A stretch of DNA of 64,000 bases, from assembly GCA_963736575.1 (NCBI GenBank), contig CAVTPD010000003.1, positions 1,467,192-1,531,191 of the forward strand, written 5' to 3'. Position 1 is the stretch's first letter, and every line of letters begins with the position of its first letter. Under the pieces are notes generated by a model. The model had not been told where the DNA came from and ran no database searches. It was given only the letters and a program-made list of their open reading frames with translations. A program made the position numbers and the translations under genes. This document shows positions 27,677-40,829 of this stretch, in pieces. The stretch comes from CAVTPD01 sp963736575. GTDB lineage: Bacteria > Bacteroidota > Bacteroidia > Cytophagales > JAAEPT01.

Positions 27677-28925
27677 ATGACAGCTGCAACTGGCTATCAG
27701 CAAGCGACTGATACTGAAATTAGAGACTTGCTTCTCGAATACCAATGTCAGCCGATACTTTTCATAGGCAGCGGCTTTTCGCGGCGGTACTTTAGGGCAC
27801 CGAGTTGGTTAGGACTGATTGAGAATCTCTCTTTCACTTCTACCGGACGGCTTGCACGAATATAATTATCTAAAGCAGAAGTGCGACGGCAACGCGCTTG
27901 AAATTGCTCAAATAGTCACCGAGCGGGTTTTCGAGTGGGCATGGAAGGAGGGGCGAAGTGATTTTCCGGAGCAACTTTTTTCCGGAGACCAATCAAAAGA
28001 TATTTTTGCAAAGTATTTAGTGTGCGAACACCTTAAAACGTTAACCCCCAGAATAACTCCAAACTGGAAGATCCACTAAAGGACGAAATTAGTCACTTCG
28101 CCGCCATTAAGCCACACGCTATTATAACGACGAATTACGATATGTTTCTCGAAGTTATCCTTGAAGGCTATGAAAGTATACGAGGACAAACAATACTTAA
28201 GTACAACACAAACAGCTTTGGGGAGATATATCATATCCATGGAGATATTGCAGATCCGTCTTCGATAGTATTTTCTCAGAAAGACTACGATGAGTGGCAA
28301 CAAAAGAAGAAGTATGTTTCAGCAAAACTGTTGACATACTTTGCCGAACACCCCATATTTATTTTCGGATATGGCCTTCACGACCCAAATGTTCTGTCAA
28401 TTCTCAACGACATTGGAGAAATTCTTGCCAATGACGAAGGTCTAATCCAGAATGTCTATCAAGTCATTTGGCATTCGAAAGATGCTCCGATTAACCCCAG
28501 TAAGGAGATTGCATTTTTACACAACGACAAACAGTATCGCTTAAACGCTATACATACAAAAGAATTCTTTGATTTTCAGAGCACTCAAAAGCCGTTCGGC
28601 GCTCACATCAGTAAATCCGAAACTTGTTCGCGCACTCGCTGCACGGACAATGAAGCTTGTCAGAAGTGATATTCCGTCCGGAACGGTCGAGGTAGATTAC
28701 GACATACTCGAAAGAGTTGCTAACGATAGTGACGAGCTTCCAAAGCTTCTGGGCATCACGAATAGCTTGAATCCAAATTTCACACATCCGTATACGTTGA
28801 GCCAAGTTGCTGAGCGCCTGGAGTACAAAAATTGGAATGATGCCAATAAATTAATCAAAAAAGTTAGATCTGAAAAAAGGTATAGACCTCAGATCAACAG
28901 ACAATCGGTATCACTGCAAAATTAA
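27677..28925 (+). CDS. SIR2-family protein, probable anti-phage defence, frameshifted
   Basis: About 416 codons in pieces. The NAD-binding start is FIGSGFSRRY (G31-S35), followed by AIITTNYDMFLE, then IYHIHGDI (the catalytic His) and PIFIFGYGLHDPNV, all typical of SIR2-like NADases of bacterial defence systems. The C-terminal ~100 residues form a separate small domain. Shifts occur near 27820, 28080 and 28600. Base composition is much lower in GC than both neighbours, which suggests a transferred gene. It lies right after a toxin-antitoxin pair. Abortive NAD depletion on infection is the expected role, by analogy. Confidence 0.75.
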
Positions 28926-29036
28926 GACTGGGAAAAAGAGTGAAGTACTACGCGAAAGTGGTCAGGCGAGGCGATCGATCTGCTAAAAAAAGTGCGTGAT
29001 AGCGAAGAATACGAGGTGAACCTCAACTAGCTTTTG

Positions 29037-29064
29037 GTCTGCCGGGGCTGATGCCCCTGCAGAC
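29037..29064. terminator. Bidirectional hairpin between the SIR2 gene and ppdK
   Basis: GTCTGC-C-GGGGC and GCCCC-T-GCAGAC enclose TGAT. It lies between two convergent genes, and an upstream TTTT (29032-29035) gives the minus-strand ppdK transcript an A/U-rich side, so it may terminate either one. Confidence 0.6.
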
Positions 29065-29079
29065 GTCCCACTTAACCCC

Positions 29080-31760
<2,681 letters not shown>

Positions 31761-31929
31761 CGATTCTTCTCCCAGTTCCCTGCTTCACCTATAGGGCCTG
31801 ATTGCGCCGCTGGAAATGTCGTCGCATGCGTTCCCCTCCAAGTTGCGCTTGCGGTGGTGAACCGCCCGGCCTACGTCCACGGCGTATTCTTGCCGCACTC
31901 TCGTGGCTCTCAGACGGAAGGGACCTCAC

Positions 31930-33742
31930 GTGAATCAGCGTCTTTCGGCATCTCTCGGCCTCATCGCCGCGCTCGCCCTTCCGATGTCCGCCGCCCATGC
32001 TGCGGCCGACGGCAACGAGCCTTCGGCGCTCACCGAGCAGATCGACCCCGTCGAGACGCTCGGCCTCGGCACGCTGTCGGGCTACTATCTCGCCGCGCGC
32101 CACGCCAACCTCAACAAGGACCTCGCCGCAGCCGCTGGCTTTTATGCCTCCGCGCTCGCCAAGGACCCGGAGAATGACGAGCTGCTCGATGCCGCCGTCC
32201 TCCTCAATGTCGCCTCGGGCAACATCGCGCAGGCCGCCAAGCTCGGCGAGGAGCTGCTGAAGACCAATCCGCGCGACCAGGTGGCCCTCATCACCAAGGC
32301 GGTGGTGGCCCTGCGCGCCAAGCGGTTCGCCGAGGCGCGCGAAACCATCGAGACGCTCGCCCCGCTGGGCGGCCAGCTCCACAAGGTGGTGGCCGGCCTC
32401 ATCTCGGCGTGGGCGCTCGCCGGCGAGGGAAAGCCGGAGCAGGCCATCCGCTCGCTCGACACGATCGGCGACGCGGAGTGGATGCAGAACCTTGCTGCGC
32501 TCCACGCCGGTCTGATCGCGGACAGCGCCGGCCTGTCGGACATGGCCGGCGATCGGCTGCGCCCGGTCTACGAGCGCGAGCCCGGATCCGTTCGTGTGGC
32601 AGATGCCTACGCCCGCTACCTCGCCCGCAACAGCGACATGATGCGCGCCATGGCCGTGGTCGAGGCGTTCGAGGCTCGCATCGGCGGAAACGACCATTTC
32701 ACCCGCGGCCTGCGCGAAGAGATCACCAGCGGCACCGTGAAGCCGCAGATTTCTGAGCCGCGCGAGGGTGTCGCCGAGGCGCTCTACGGCGTGGCGGCGC
32801 TCGTCGGCCGCGAAGGCGGCGAGACATTCGCGGCCAGCCTTCTGCAGCTTGCCCTCTACCTTGCGCCGGACAGCTATTATTCTGCCATGGCGCTGGGCGC
32901 CGTGCACGAAATGCATGCGCCAGAACGCGGCGGCAATCGAGGTCTATCGCGCGATCCCGCAGGACGTGCCGATGCGCCGCACCGCGCAGATCCAGGAAGC
33001 GCTGAACCTTGCCGAACTGAAGCGCTACGAGGAGGCGAAGTTGCTGCTCGGCGATCTCGTTCGCTCCGACCCGAAGGACGCGGGCACCGCGCTCGCTCTC
33101 GGCAGCGTCTATCGCGGCCGAGGAGCGGTTCGCCGACGCGGCGGAGATCTACACCATTTCGATCGATGCGTTCGACGAGGTGCCCGCGCCCTTCTGGACG
33201 CTTTACTATCACCGCGGCATCGCCCGCGAGCGGACCGGCCAGTGGACCGCGGCGGAGAAGGACTTCCGCAAGGCACTGGAGATGGAACCCCGAGCAGCCG
33301 GTGGTGCTCGAACTATCTCGGCTATTCGATGATCGACCGCGGCGAGAAGTCTCGACGAGGCGCTCGGCATGGTGCGCGCCGCCGTGGCCGCCCGTCCCGA
33401 GGACGGCTACATCGTCGACAGCCTCGGCTGGGCCTACTACCGACTTGGCCGTTACGAGGATGCCGTGCGCGAACTGGAGCGTGCCGTGGCGCTGAAGCCG
33501 GCCGATGCAACCATCAACGACCATCTGGGCGATGCCTACTGGCGGGTCGGGCGCAGGCTCGAGGCCACCTTCCAGTGGGCGCATGCTCGCGACAGCAGTC
33601 CCGACGCGGAGACGCTGGCCAAGATCGCGGATAAGCTCGAGAATGGCCTGGAGCCGCTTCCACGCCGCCCTCCACGGCCGCGGCTGACCCCGCCCCCGTG
33701 CCGACGGTGGACCCGCAGGGCGGCGAGCGCCACCCCAAGTAG
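31930..33742 (+). CDS. TPR-repeat exported protein, frameshifted
   Basis: A GTG start gives a signal peptide ending SAAHA. It is followed by many tetratricopeptide repeats across ~560 residues, for example DLAAAAGFYASALAKDPEN, YEEAKLLLGDLVRSDPKD and YEDAVRELERAVALKPAD. Shifts near 32925, 33120, 33290 and 33350 split it. TPR proteins of this form are scaffolds in the periplasm or outer envelope. It is followed closely by ispE, an arrangement seen in Rhizobiales. Confidence 0.8.
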
Positions 33743-33833
33743 CGGGTCCTCGGCGACCATGCGCGGCGAATTGCCCCGCCCGTCCGGCCACCAGCGGGCG
33801 GAGCCGGCCAGCAGGCGAGCCGGCCCTGCGCCC

Positions 33834-34687
33834 GTGACGACGCTCGATGAATTCGCGCCTGCGAAGGTCGATCTGGCGCTGCATGTCACCGCGCGCCGGG
33901 CCGATGGCTACCATGAGGTCGACAGTCTCGTCGCGTTCGCAGATGTCGGCGACAGGCTCACGATCACCTTCGGCGCCGAGCACGATGGCCCTGTCGCTCT
34001 GACATTGTCTGGCGCATTTCGGCGACCAGGTGCCGTCTGGCGGCGACGACATCGTCATGCGAGCGGCGGCGCTGTGCGCCAATGTCACCGCCATTCACCT
34101 TGAGAAGAAGCCTGCCTGTCGCGTCCGGCATCGGCGGCGGCTCGGCCGATGCCGCGGCGGCTTTTGCGTGCCATCGCGCGGCATCGCGGCCGGCCCGCTT
34201 CCGACCACGCCGCGGCGGCGCTCACGCTGGGCGCCGACGTGCCGGTGTGCCTTGCGGGGAAGGCGTGCCGGATGAGCGGCATCGGCGAGGCGCTGACCCC
34301 TGTTGCGATGCCGCAATTTCCTGCGCTGCTGGTCGAATCCGCTCGTCCCCGTGGCGACGGGCGGGGTCTTCGCGGGCCCTGGCGCGGACCGACAGTTCGC
34401 CCCTGCCTGCGTGGCGCGAGGGGATGGACGCAAACGCTGCCATCGCCCATCTCGGCGCAGCGCGCAACGACCTTCAGGCACGGCGCGCGCCATTGCCCCT
34501 GTCATCGGCGAGATTTTGGCTGCCCTCGACGGCGGGCGCTGCCGCATCGCCCGCACGTCGTGGGTCCGGCGCGACAGTCTTCGCGCTGTTCGACACGCTG
34601 GCGGAGCGCGACGCGGAGGCCGGCGCGCTGCTGGCCGCCCGGCCGCACTGGTGGGTCGCGCGCACCGTCATCGCAGGGCCGCGATGA
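33834..34687 (+). CDS. ispE: 4-diphosphocytidyl-2-C-methyl-D-erythritol kinase, frameshifted
   Basis: A GHMP kinase of the MEP isoprenoid pathway. The N-terminus is FAPAKVDLALHVTARRADGYH with the catalytic region, followed by the phosphate loop LPVASGIGGGSADAAAA and the C-terminal RMSGSGATVFALF. Shifts occur near 34010, 34100, 34190, 34340, 34430 and 34530. It lies near a polyprenyl diphosphate synthase gene, which uses the pathway's products. Confidence 0.85.
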
Positions 34688-34714
34688 CCCCCTCGCCCAT
34701 CGGCCCCGTGCGTT

Positions 34715-34914
34715 CTATAGAGCGATCCCGGCATCGGCGAGGAGGCGCAGCGCCTCGTCCCGCCGGTCGTTGCCCACCAAGATCTCCTGCGTGGCAGCAC
34801 GCCGAGGGAGCCTTCCATGATGCTCATGTTCTGGTCGAGCACCAGATATTCGACGCCCGCGTCGCTGAGGAGCGCTTCCACGAACGAGATGATGACAGGA
34901 TCGTTGGTCCGCAT
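34715..34914 (-). CDS. DUF2007 domain protein
   Basis: A short protein of about 66 residues: MRTNDPVIISFVEALLSDAG, then LDQNMSIMEGSLGVLP, a one-base shift near 34795, and ILVGNDRRDEALRLLADAG. This matches DUF2007 (putative signal-transducing, PII-like fold). It is convergent with ispE and divergent from the polyprenyl synthase gene, a common Rhizobiales context. Function unknown. Confidence 0.8.
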
Positions 34915-35068
34915 GAGTTCTTCCACCGGCGCACGCACTCCGTTCGCTTTGAAGCCCCCTCTTGCCCCACACGGCTGGGAGGCGCCAGTCATGCGAGGTC
35001 GGGCGCTTGCCGCGGACGGCAGCGCAGCCTATTTTGAACCCTATGCCCCAACGCCCGAGCCCTACGTC

Positions 35069-36077
35069 GTGACGGCCCCCGCGGCGCGGTCCACGCGCCT
35101 GCCGCCGACATCGATCGCCTTGTGCGCATCGTCGCCCCGAAGAGCATGGACGAGGTGAATGCGCTGATCCGTGTTCACGCCGGATCCGACGTCGCGATGA
35201 TCCCCGAGGTCGCGGACCATTCGTCTCGTCCGGCGGCAAGCGCATTCGCCCGATGCTGACGCTCGCCACCGCGCAGATGTTCGGATATCGCGGCGACGGC
35301 GACGTGAGCTCGCCACCGCCGTCGAGTACATGCACACCGCCACCCTCTTGCACGACGATGTGGTCGACGAGAGCGCGATGCGTCGCGGCCGTCCTGCTGC
35401 GCGCATGGTGTGGGCAACCAGGCCAGCGTGCTGGTGGGGGACTTCCTGCTCGGCCAGGCGTTCAAGCTGATGGTGGAGGCGTGGGCTCGCTCGAGGCGCT
35501 CGGCATGTTCGCGAGCGCCGCCGCCACCATCTCCGAGGGTGAGGTGCGCGAGCTCGCCGGCGCCAAGAACCTCTCCGTCGGCGAGGCGCACTACATGGCC
35601 GTGATCGAGGCGAAGACGGCGGCGCTGTTCGCGGCGGCCACGGCTGCGGGTCCGATCGTCGGCGGGGCCGCCGCCATGCGTGCGCCGCTCGAGAGCTTCG
35701 GCCGCAATCTCGGCCTCGCCTTCCAGCTCATCGACGATGTGCTCGACTTCACTGGCGATGCCGAAGCGCTCGGCAAGAATGTCGGCGACGATCTGCGGGA
35801 GGGCAAGGCGACCCTGCCGGTGCTCCTCGCCTACGCCCGCGGCTCGCAGGAGGATCGCACTTTCTGGCAGCGCTGCATCGAGAAGGGCGACGTCCAGCCC
35901 GACGATGTGGCCGCCGCGGCAGAGCGTGTCCACATGACCGGCGCGCTCGACGATGCGCGCACCCATGCCCAGAGCTTTGCCGACGCCGCGCTCGCCGACC
36001 TTGCGAAGACCCCGCCCGGCACCATCCGCGACACGCTGGAAGAGGCCGTCGCCTTCACGGTCGCGCGGCTGCACTGA
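35069..36077 (+). CDS. ispB: Polyprenyl (octaprenyl-type) diphosphate synthase, frameshifted
   Basis: A trans-isoprenyl transferase that makes the quinone side chain. The two aspartate-rich motifs are LLHDDVVDES and QLIDDVLDFTGD, with SSGGKRIRPML before the first and GEVRELAGAKN in between. The probable start is GTG at 35069. Small shifts near 35110, 35210, 35310, 35400 and 35480 split the 5' half; the 3' half is intact to ARLH. The chain length made cannot be read from the sequence. Confidence 0.85.
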
Positions 36078-36186
36078 CGGTCGCTCCTGCCCGCTTCTGA
36101 GGCAGGTGCACACCGAGCAAACATGTGTTTGCAGCTAGGTTGACCATCGTTTACCGTTCTTTTCAAACAAAAGAATGGAGGAAACG

Positions 36187-37157
36187 ATGCGCCTTACCCC
36201 TTTCATCCTCGCACTTTGTGCGAGCGCCGCCATCACCCCCGCGCTCGCTCAGGAGTGTAACTGGAAGCCCGAGCGCGCGGTCACCTACATCGTGCCGTGG
36301 GGTGCGGGCGGTGGCACCGACGCCAACTCGCGCATGCTGGCCTCCAAGCTGGAAGAGCATTTCGGCGTACCCTTCAACGTGGTGAACCGCACCGGCGGCA
36401 ATGGCGTCACCGGCCACTCCGCGATCGCGAACGCTGCGCCCGACGGTTATACGGTCGGCGCCGTCACGGTCGAGATCAACACCATGCACCACGTCGGGCT
36501 GACCGACCTCACGCGTGAGAGCATCACCCCCATCGCGCTGATCGACATCGTGCCCGCGTCGGTGCTTGTGAAGGCGGACTCGCCGTACACCTCGCTCGAG
36601 GAGCTGCTGGCGGCGGCCAAGGAAAATCCGGCAAGATGACGGCGTCCGGCACCTCGCAGGGCGGCATCTGGCACCTTGCTTTGGCCGGTATGCTGAACGC
36701 CGAGGGGATCGACCCCGAGGCCATCCGCTGGATCCCGTCCAAGGGCGCGGCGCCTGCGATGCAGGAGCTGATGGCCGGCGGCGTCGATATCGCGAGCCCG
36801 GCCCTGTCGGAAGGCAAGGCACTCATCGAATTCGGTGAGCTGAAGGCGCTTGCGTACATGCACACCGACCGCATGAAGGCGCTCCCGGACGTGCCGACCA
36901 CCGCCGAGCTCCTGGAGTCCGGCTGGACGCTGGCGGCCTGGATCTCCATCGCCGGCCCGGCCGGGCTGCCGGACAATATCGTCTGCTCCTATGCCGACGC
37001 CGTCGCAGGGATCGTGGACACGCCCGAATGGGCCGAGTTCAAGGACAGCCGCGGTTCCGACGTGGTGAAGATGAGCCGCGAGGACTTCGTGTCGTTCATG
37101 GCCGAGTTGGACGCCGCGCTCGGCGAGACGATCCAGGCCATCGGCCTCGCCAAGTAA
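36187..37157 (+). CDS. tctC: Tripartite tricarboxylate transporter, periplasmic binding protein, frameshifted
   Basis: A TctC/Bug-family protein with signal peptide (MRLTPFILALCASAAITPALAQ). The start is fixed by a strong Shine-Dalgarno (GGAGGAA) seven bases before the ATG at 36187. Ligand-binding segments are IVPWGAGGGTDANSRMLAS and VVNRTGGNGVTGHSAI. One shift near 36636 splits it; the rest ends ETIQAIGLAK. The ligand is a carboxylate, not further defined. It heads the tctCBA/aldolase operon. Confidence 0.9.
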
Positions 37158-37268
37158 GGCGAGCCACATCATGGTTGGCGGTGCGCGGCCCGCACCGTCC
37201 GTGGCGGCGGCGTCCCTTGCGGATGCCGCCGGACGGACCTCATCGCCTCCGCCCCGCGCGGTGCGCCC

Positions 37269-37755
37269 ATGAAGATGGACGACCGCATCGTCGGGCTGGT
37301 CTTCGTCGCGTTCGGCCTCGCCGTGTGGCTGACGGCGCGCACGTTCCCGCTGATGGCGGGCATGCCTTACGGGCCGGGCTTCTTTCCCACCATCGCAGCG
37401 GCCGGGCTTCGTTGTCTGCGGTCTGCTGATTGCCGCCACCGGGCACATGAAGTCCCGTGCGGCGGGGGCCGGTCCGACTGCGCTGCGGCCGACGCCGGCC
37501 GGCGCGGCAGTGTCCGGCCTCCTGCGCCCGGCGCTGGTGTGTTTCATCGTGGTCGCCTTCGGGCTGATGCTCGATCCGCTCGGCTTCCACATTGCGGCAA
37601 CGCTTTCGGTGGGAGCGGCAGCTTTCGTGTTCGGCGCAGGGCCGGTGATGGGCGTCGTGTTGGCGCTGGTCTCCGCGATGGCGACTTACGCCGTCTTCTA
37701 TTCGATGCTGCGCGTCCCGCTCCCCTGGGGCGTGCTGACGCCCTACGCATGGTGA
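37269..37755 (+). CDS. tctB: Tripartite tricarboxylate transporter, small membrane subunit, frameshifted
   Basis: About 160 residues with four helices: DDRIVGLVFVAFGLAVWLTA, the conserved MPYGPGFFPTI, and three in the second half (ALVCFIVVAFGLMLDPLGFH and following). A one-base shift near 37410 divides it. It lies between tctC and tctA as in other Tct operons. Confidence 0.9.
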
Positions 37756-37783
37756 GCGCCGTGCCGCTGGAAGGGCGCCGTTG

Positions 37784-39300
37784 ATGTTTCACGAGATGCT
37801 TGCCGCCGTCTTCACGCTGGACAACCTCACGGTCATCCTGCTCGCAACGTTGTACGGCACCTTCGTCGGCGCGATGCCCGGGCTGACCGCGACCATGGCG
37901 GTGGCGCTGCTGGTCCCGTTCACGTTCTTCATGGACCCGATCCCGGCCATCTCCGCCATCACGGCGACGACGACCACGGCGATCTTTGCCGGCGACATCG
38001 CGGGCGCGCTGTTGCGCATGCCCGGGACGCCCTCCTCTGCCGCCTATGTGGACGATAGCTACCGCCTCGCGCAGCAGGGCAAGGCGCGGCAGGTTCTGTT
38101 CGTGTCGCTGCTCACCGCGTCGCTGGGCGGCGTGGTCGGGGTCGCGATCCTCGCGCTGACTGCACCACAGCTGGCCCGCTTCGCGATCGGCTTTTCGAGC
38201 TACGAGAATTTCTGGCTGGCGACGCTGGGGCTCACCTGCGCGATCTTTGCCGGATCCGGCACGGTGGCGAAGAACTTCGCATCGCTGTTCATCGGGCTCT
38301 TCATTGCCTCGGTGGGGATCGACGTGGCGGTCGGCCATCCCCGCTTCACCTTCGGCAATGTGGAGCTGCTCGACGGGATCAGCTTCATCCCCGCGATGAT
38401 CGGCCTCTTCGCCATGTCGGAGGTTCTGCGGAACGCGCGGGCGGGGGCCGGCAGCCTCAAGGTTGACATCCAGCTGGAGCGCTTCGGCGCTGCGCTGCGA
38501 GGGGCGGTCGCCTCGTTGCGCTCGCTCAAGCGCGTGGTGACGCAGTCGAGCCTACTCGGCACCATCATCGGGGCACTGCCGGGGGCCGGGGCGGACGTGG
38601 CGGCCTGGATCGCCTACGCGCTCGCCAAGCGCGGCTCGCGGACGCCGGAGATGTACGGCAAGGGCGCCATCGAAGGGATCGCGGCGGGCGGCTCGGCCAA
38701 CAACGCCGGGGTTGCGGGTGCGTGGACCCCGGCGCTGGTGTTCGGCATCCCGGGCGACAGCGTCACCGCGATCGCGATCGGCGTCCTGATGATGAAGGGT
38801 CTGACGCCGGGGCCCCAGATCTTCGCCAACGACCCGACGCTTGTCGGCGCGCTTTTCGGCTCGTTCTTCGTCGCCAACATCGTCATGCTGTTCACCGGCA
38901 CGCTCGCCATCATGGTGGCCACCTTCATCCTGAAGGTACCGCGCACGGTGCTGATGCCTTTGATCCTGTTGTCCTCGCTGGTGGGAGCCTACGCGATCAC
39001 CGACTCCACGATGGCGGTATGGATCGTGCTCGCGCTGGGGATCGTCGGCTTCTTCATGGAGGAGAACGGCATCCCGATGGCGCCGGCGATCCTCGGCCTC
39101 GTCCTCGGCCGCGTACTGGAGGACAATTTCATGCTCTCGATGCTGAAGGCGCAAGGCGACCTCCTCGCCTTCTTCGAACGGCCGGTCGCAACGGTGCTGG
39201 GCGTCCTGACGCTCGCCTTGTGGGGCCTGTTGCTGCTCGTGCGGGCCATTCGGCAGATGGTCCGACAAGGCGCGTCGCGACCCGCCCCGATCCAACCTGA
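37784..39300 (+). CDS. tctA: Tripartite tricarboxylate transporter, large membrane subunit
   Basis: About 505 residues, roughly twelve helices. Family signatures include GTFVGAMPGLTATMAVALL, the TctA loop LRMPGTPSSAA, LLGTIIGALPGAGADVAAW and GVWTP-like GAWTPALVFGIPGDS. The frame as read runs on past the next gene's start; I place the end at the TGA at 39298-39300, reached by a one-base shift near the 3' end. It transports carboxylates with TctB using the proton or sodium gradient. Confidence 0.9.
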
Positions 39301-39311
39301 AGGACCTTTCG

Positions 39312-40077
39312 ATGACGTCCAATCCCATCAAGGCCGCGCTGCAGCGCGGCGAAACCATCGTGGGCATGTGGTCGCAGAGCGGCTCCCCGGACCTTGCCGA
39401 AGCGGCGGTGCGGATCGGCTGGGACTGCATGTACGTGGACAACGAGCACGGCGTGGCGGACCTCAACCAGGCGGTGGCGATCCATCGGGCCGTGCTGGCG
39501 GCTGGCGGCGAGGTGATTCTGCGGGTGCCGTCGGCCGATCCCGCTCACCTCAAGCTTGCGCTCGATCGCGGCTTCCGCTGCATCATGGTGCCGATGATCG
39601 ACACACCGGCACAGGCGCAGGCGCTGGCCGATGCGTGCCGCTACCCGCCGCGCGGGAAGCGCGGGCTATGCCGCGCCCATCGTTCGCGCGTCGGGCTGGG
39701 GGACCATCGCGGACTACATTCATACCGCGCACGACGACCTGCTGCTGATTGCGCAGATCGAGCACCGCGATGCCATCGCGCACATTCCGCAGATCGCTGC
39801 AATCGACGGGATCGATGCGCTTTTCATCGGCCCGAACGATCTTGCGGGGTCGATGGGGATGCTCGAGCGGCTGGACGAGTTCGAGCCGATGGAGGCGTTC
39901 GAGCAGGTTGAGAAGGCCGTCCTGGAGGCTGGCGTATGGCTGGGGTCCATCGCCCGGCCAGGTCGGACCATTGCCGAGCTGACGACGCTCGGCTGTCGGC
40001 CGCTCATCGCCGGCCCTTCGGACATCGGGATCTTCCTTGAGGGAGCCCGACAGGCCAAGCGCGAAATTGGCTCATAG
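39312..40077 (+). CDS. HpcH/HpaI family aldolase, frameshifted
   Basis: A class II-type pyruvate aldolase of the HpcH/HpaI family, about 255 residues. It shows the metal-binding region VDNEHGVADLNQ, the arginine segment VILRVPSADPAHLK, and later DALFIGPNDLAGSMG. One shift near 39645 divides it. It starts 11 bases after tctA, so the cleaved 2-oxo acid is probably the transported compound or a product of it. Exact substrate unknown. Confidence 0.9.
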
Positions 40078-40460
40078 GCCGGGTACGGGCACGACCTCTG
40101 CGGGGGCGAGGTCCAGCTGCCTGCGCCGCAGTCCGCGCCCGTAAAGGTGCACGCCGATCAGGGCGCCGGTGCGGGCGATCAGCCTGCTGGGCAGCGAATC
40201 CCTGGCCTCCACGGCGTCCGCGACGGTCTTCCCGGCCTCACCCGCGGCGCCAAGGGCCTCGGCCCGGGCCAGTTTGCGCGCGCCGCGGTGGGATGCCGTC
40301 GCCGGCGTGTCCCACGCATCTCGACGGCGAGGGGCGCCGGCGAGGCACGATTGGGCGGGCCGTTCCCGCGCGCGAGCGTCGCCAGACGGGGGTCGGCCAC
40401 AAGGGCCACGCGAAATGTGGAGAGCCAGTCCGTGCTGAGTGGGATAACCGGATGGGGCAT
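40072..40460 (-). CDS. Hypothetical protein, frameshifted
   Basis: A start with a good Shine-Dalgarno (AAGGAG, seven bases before ATG at 40460) opens MPHPVIPLSTDWLSTFRVAL. After a one-base shift near 40315 the frame continues RKLARAEALGAAGEAGKTVA and ends VVPVPGL at a stop that overlaps the convergent aldolase stop. About 130 residues. I recognise no family. Confidence 0.5.
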
Positions 40461-40829
40461 GTGATCACTCCTTCGTTCGTTGATCGATTTCTGTCTCCCG
40501 GGGGGCGCAGTTTGCGCGGTCCCTTCCCCGCTGTGCTGCGCCAAACGACTTTGGCTGAGGCGTCCGCGGCGCCGCCGGTCGGACACGGAAAGAACCCCCG
40601 ACTGCGGGAAATCGGTTCATAGCGATCGGGCAAAGCAGGTTTTGGCCGGACGCGGTCGGCGTGCGGCGGCATGCCGTCGAACGTACGTGATCGCGGCGCT
40701 CAACCGTCGACAAGTCCGCTCCGGTCCATTACCTCGGCGAAGAACCGGCTTGGCCTCGTTGCCGAGGCCCTCATCTTCGTCCGGCATCGCGCAGTGCGCG
40801 CAAGGACTTCCAACGCGAGGAGCGACCCT
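40461..40829. other. Interval between a divergent hypothetical gene and alaS
   Basis: Around 370 bases without a frame I would support. It must contain the alaS promoter; I see no terminator, tRNA or repeat. Confidence 0.45.

Noticed and set aside
27677..28925. SIR2 gene as part of a prophage
   Set aside because: No integrase, capsid, terminase or attachment site is visible on either side.
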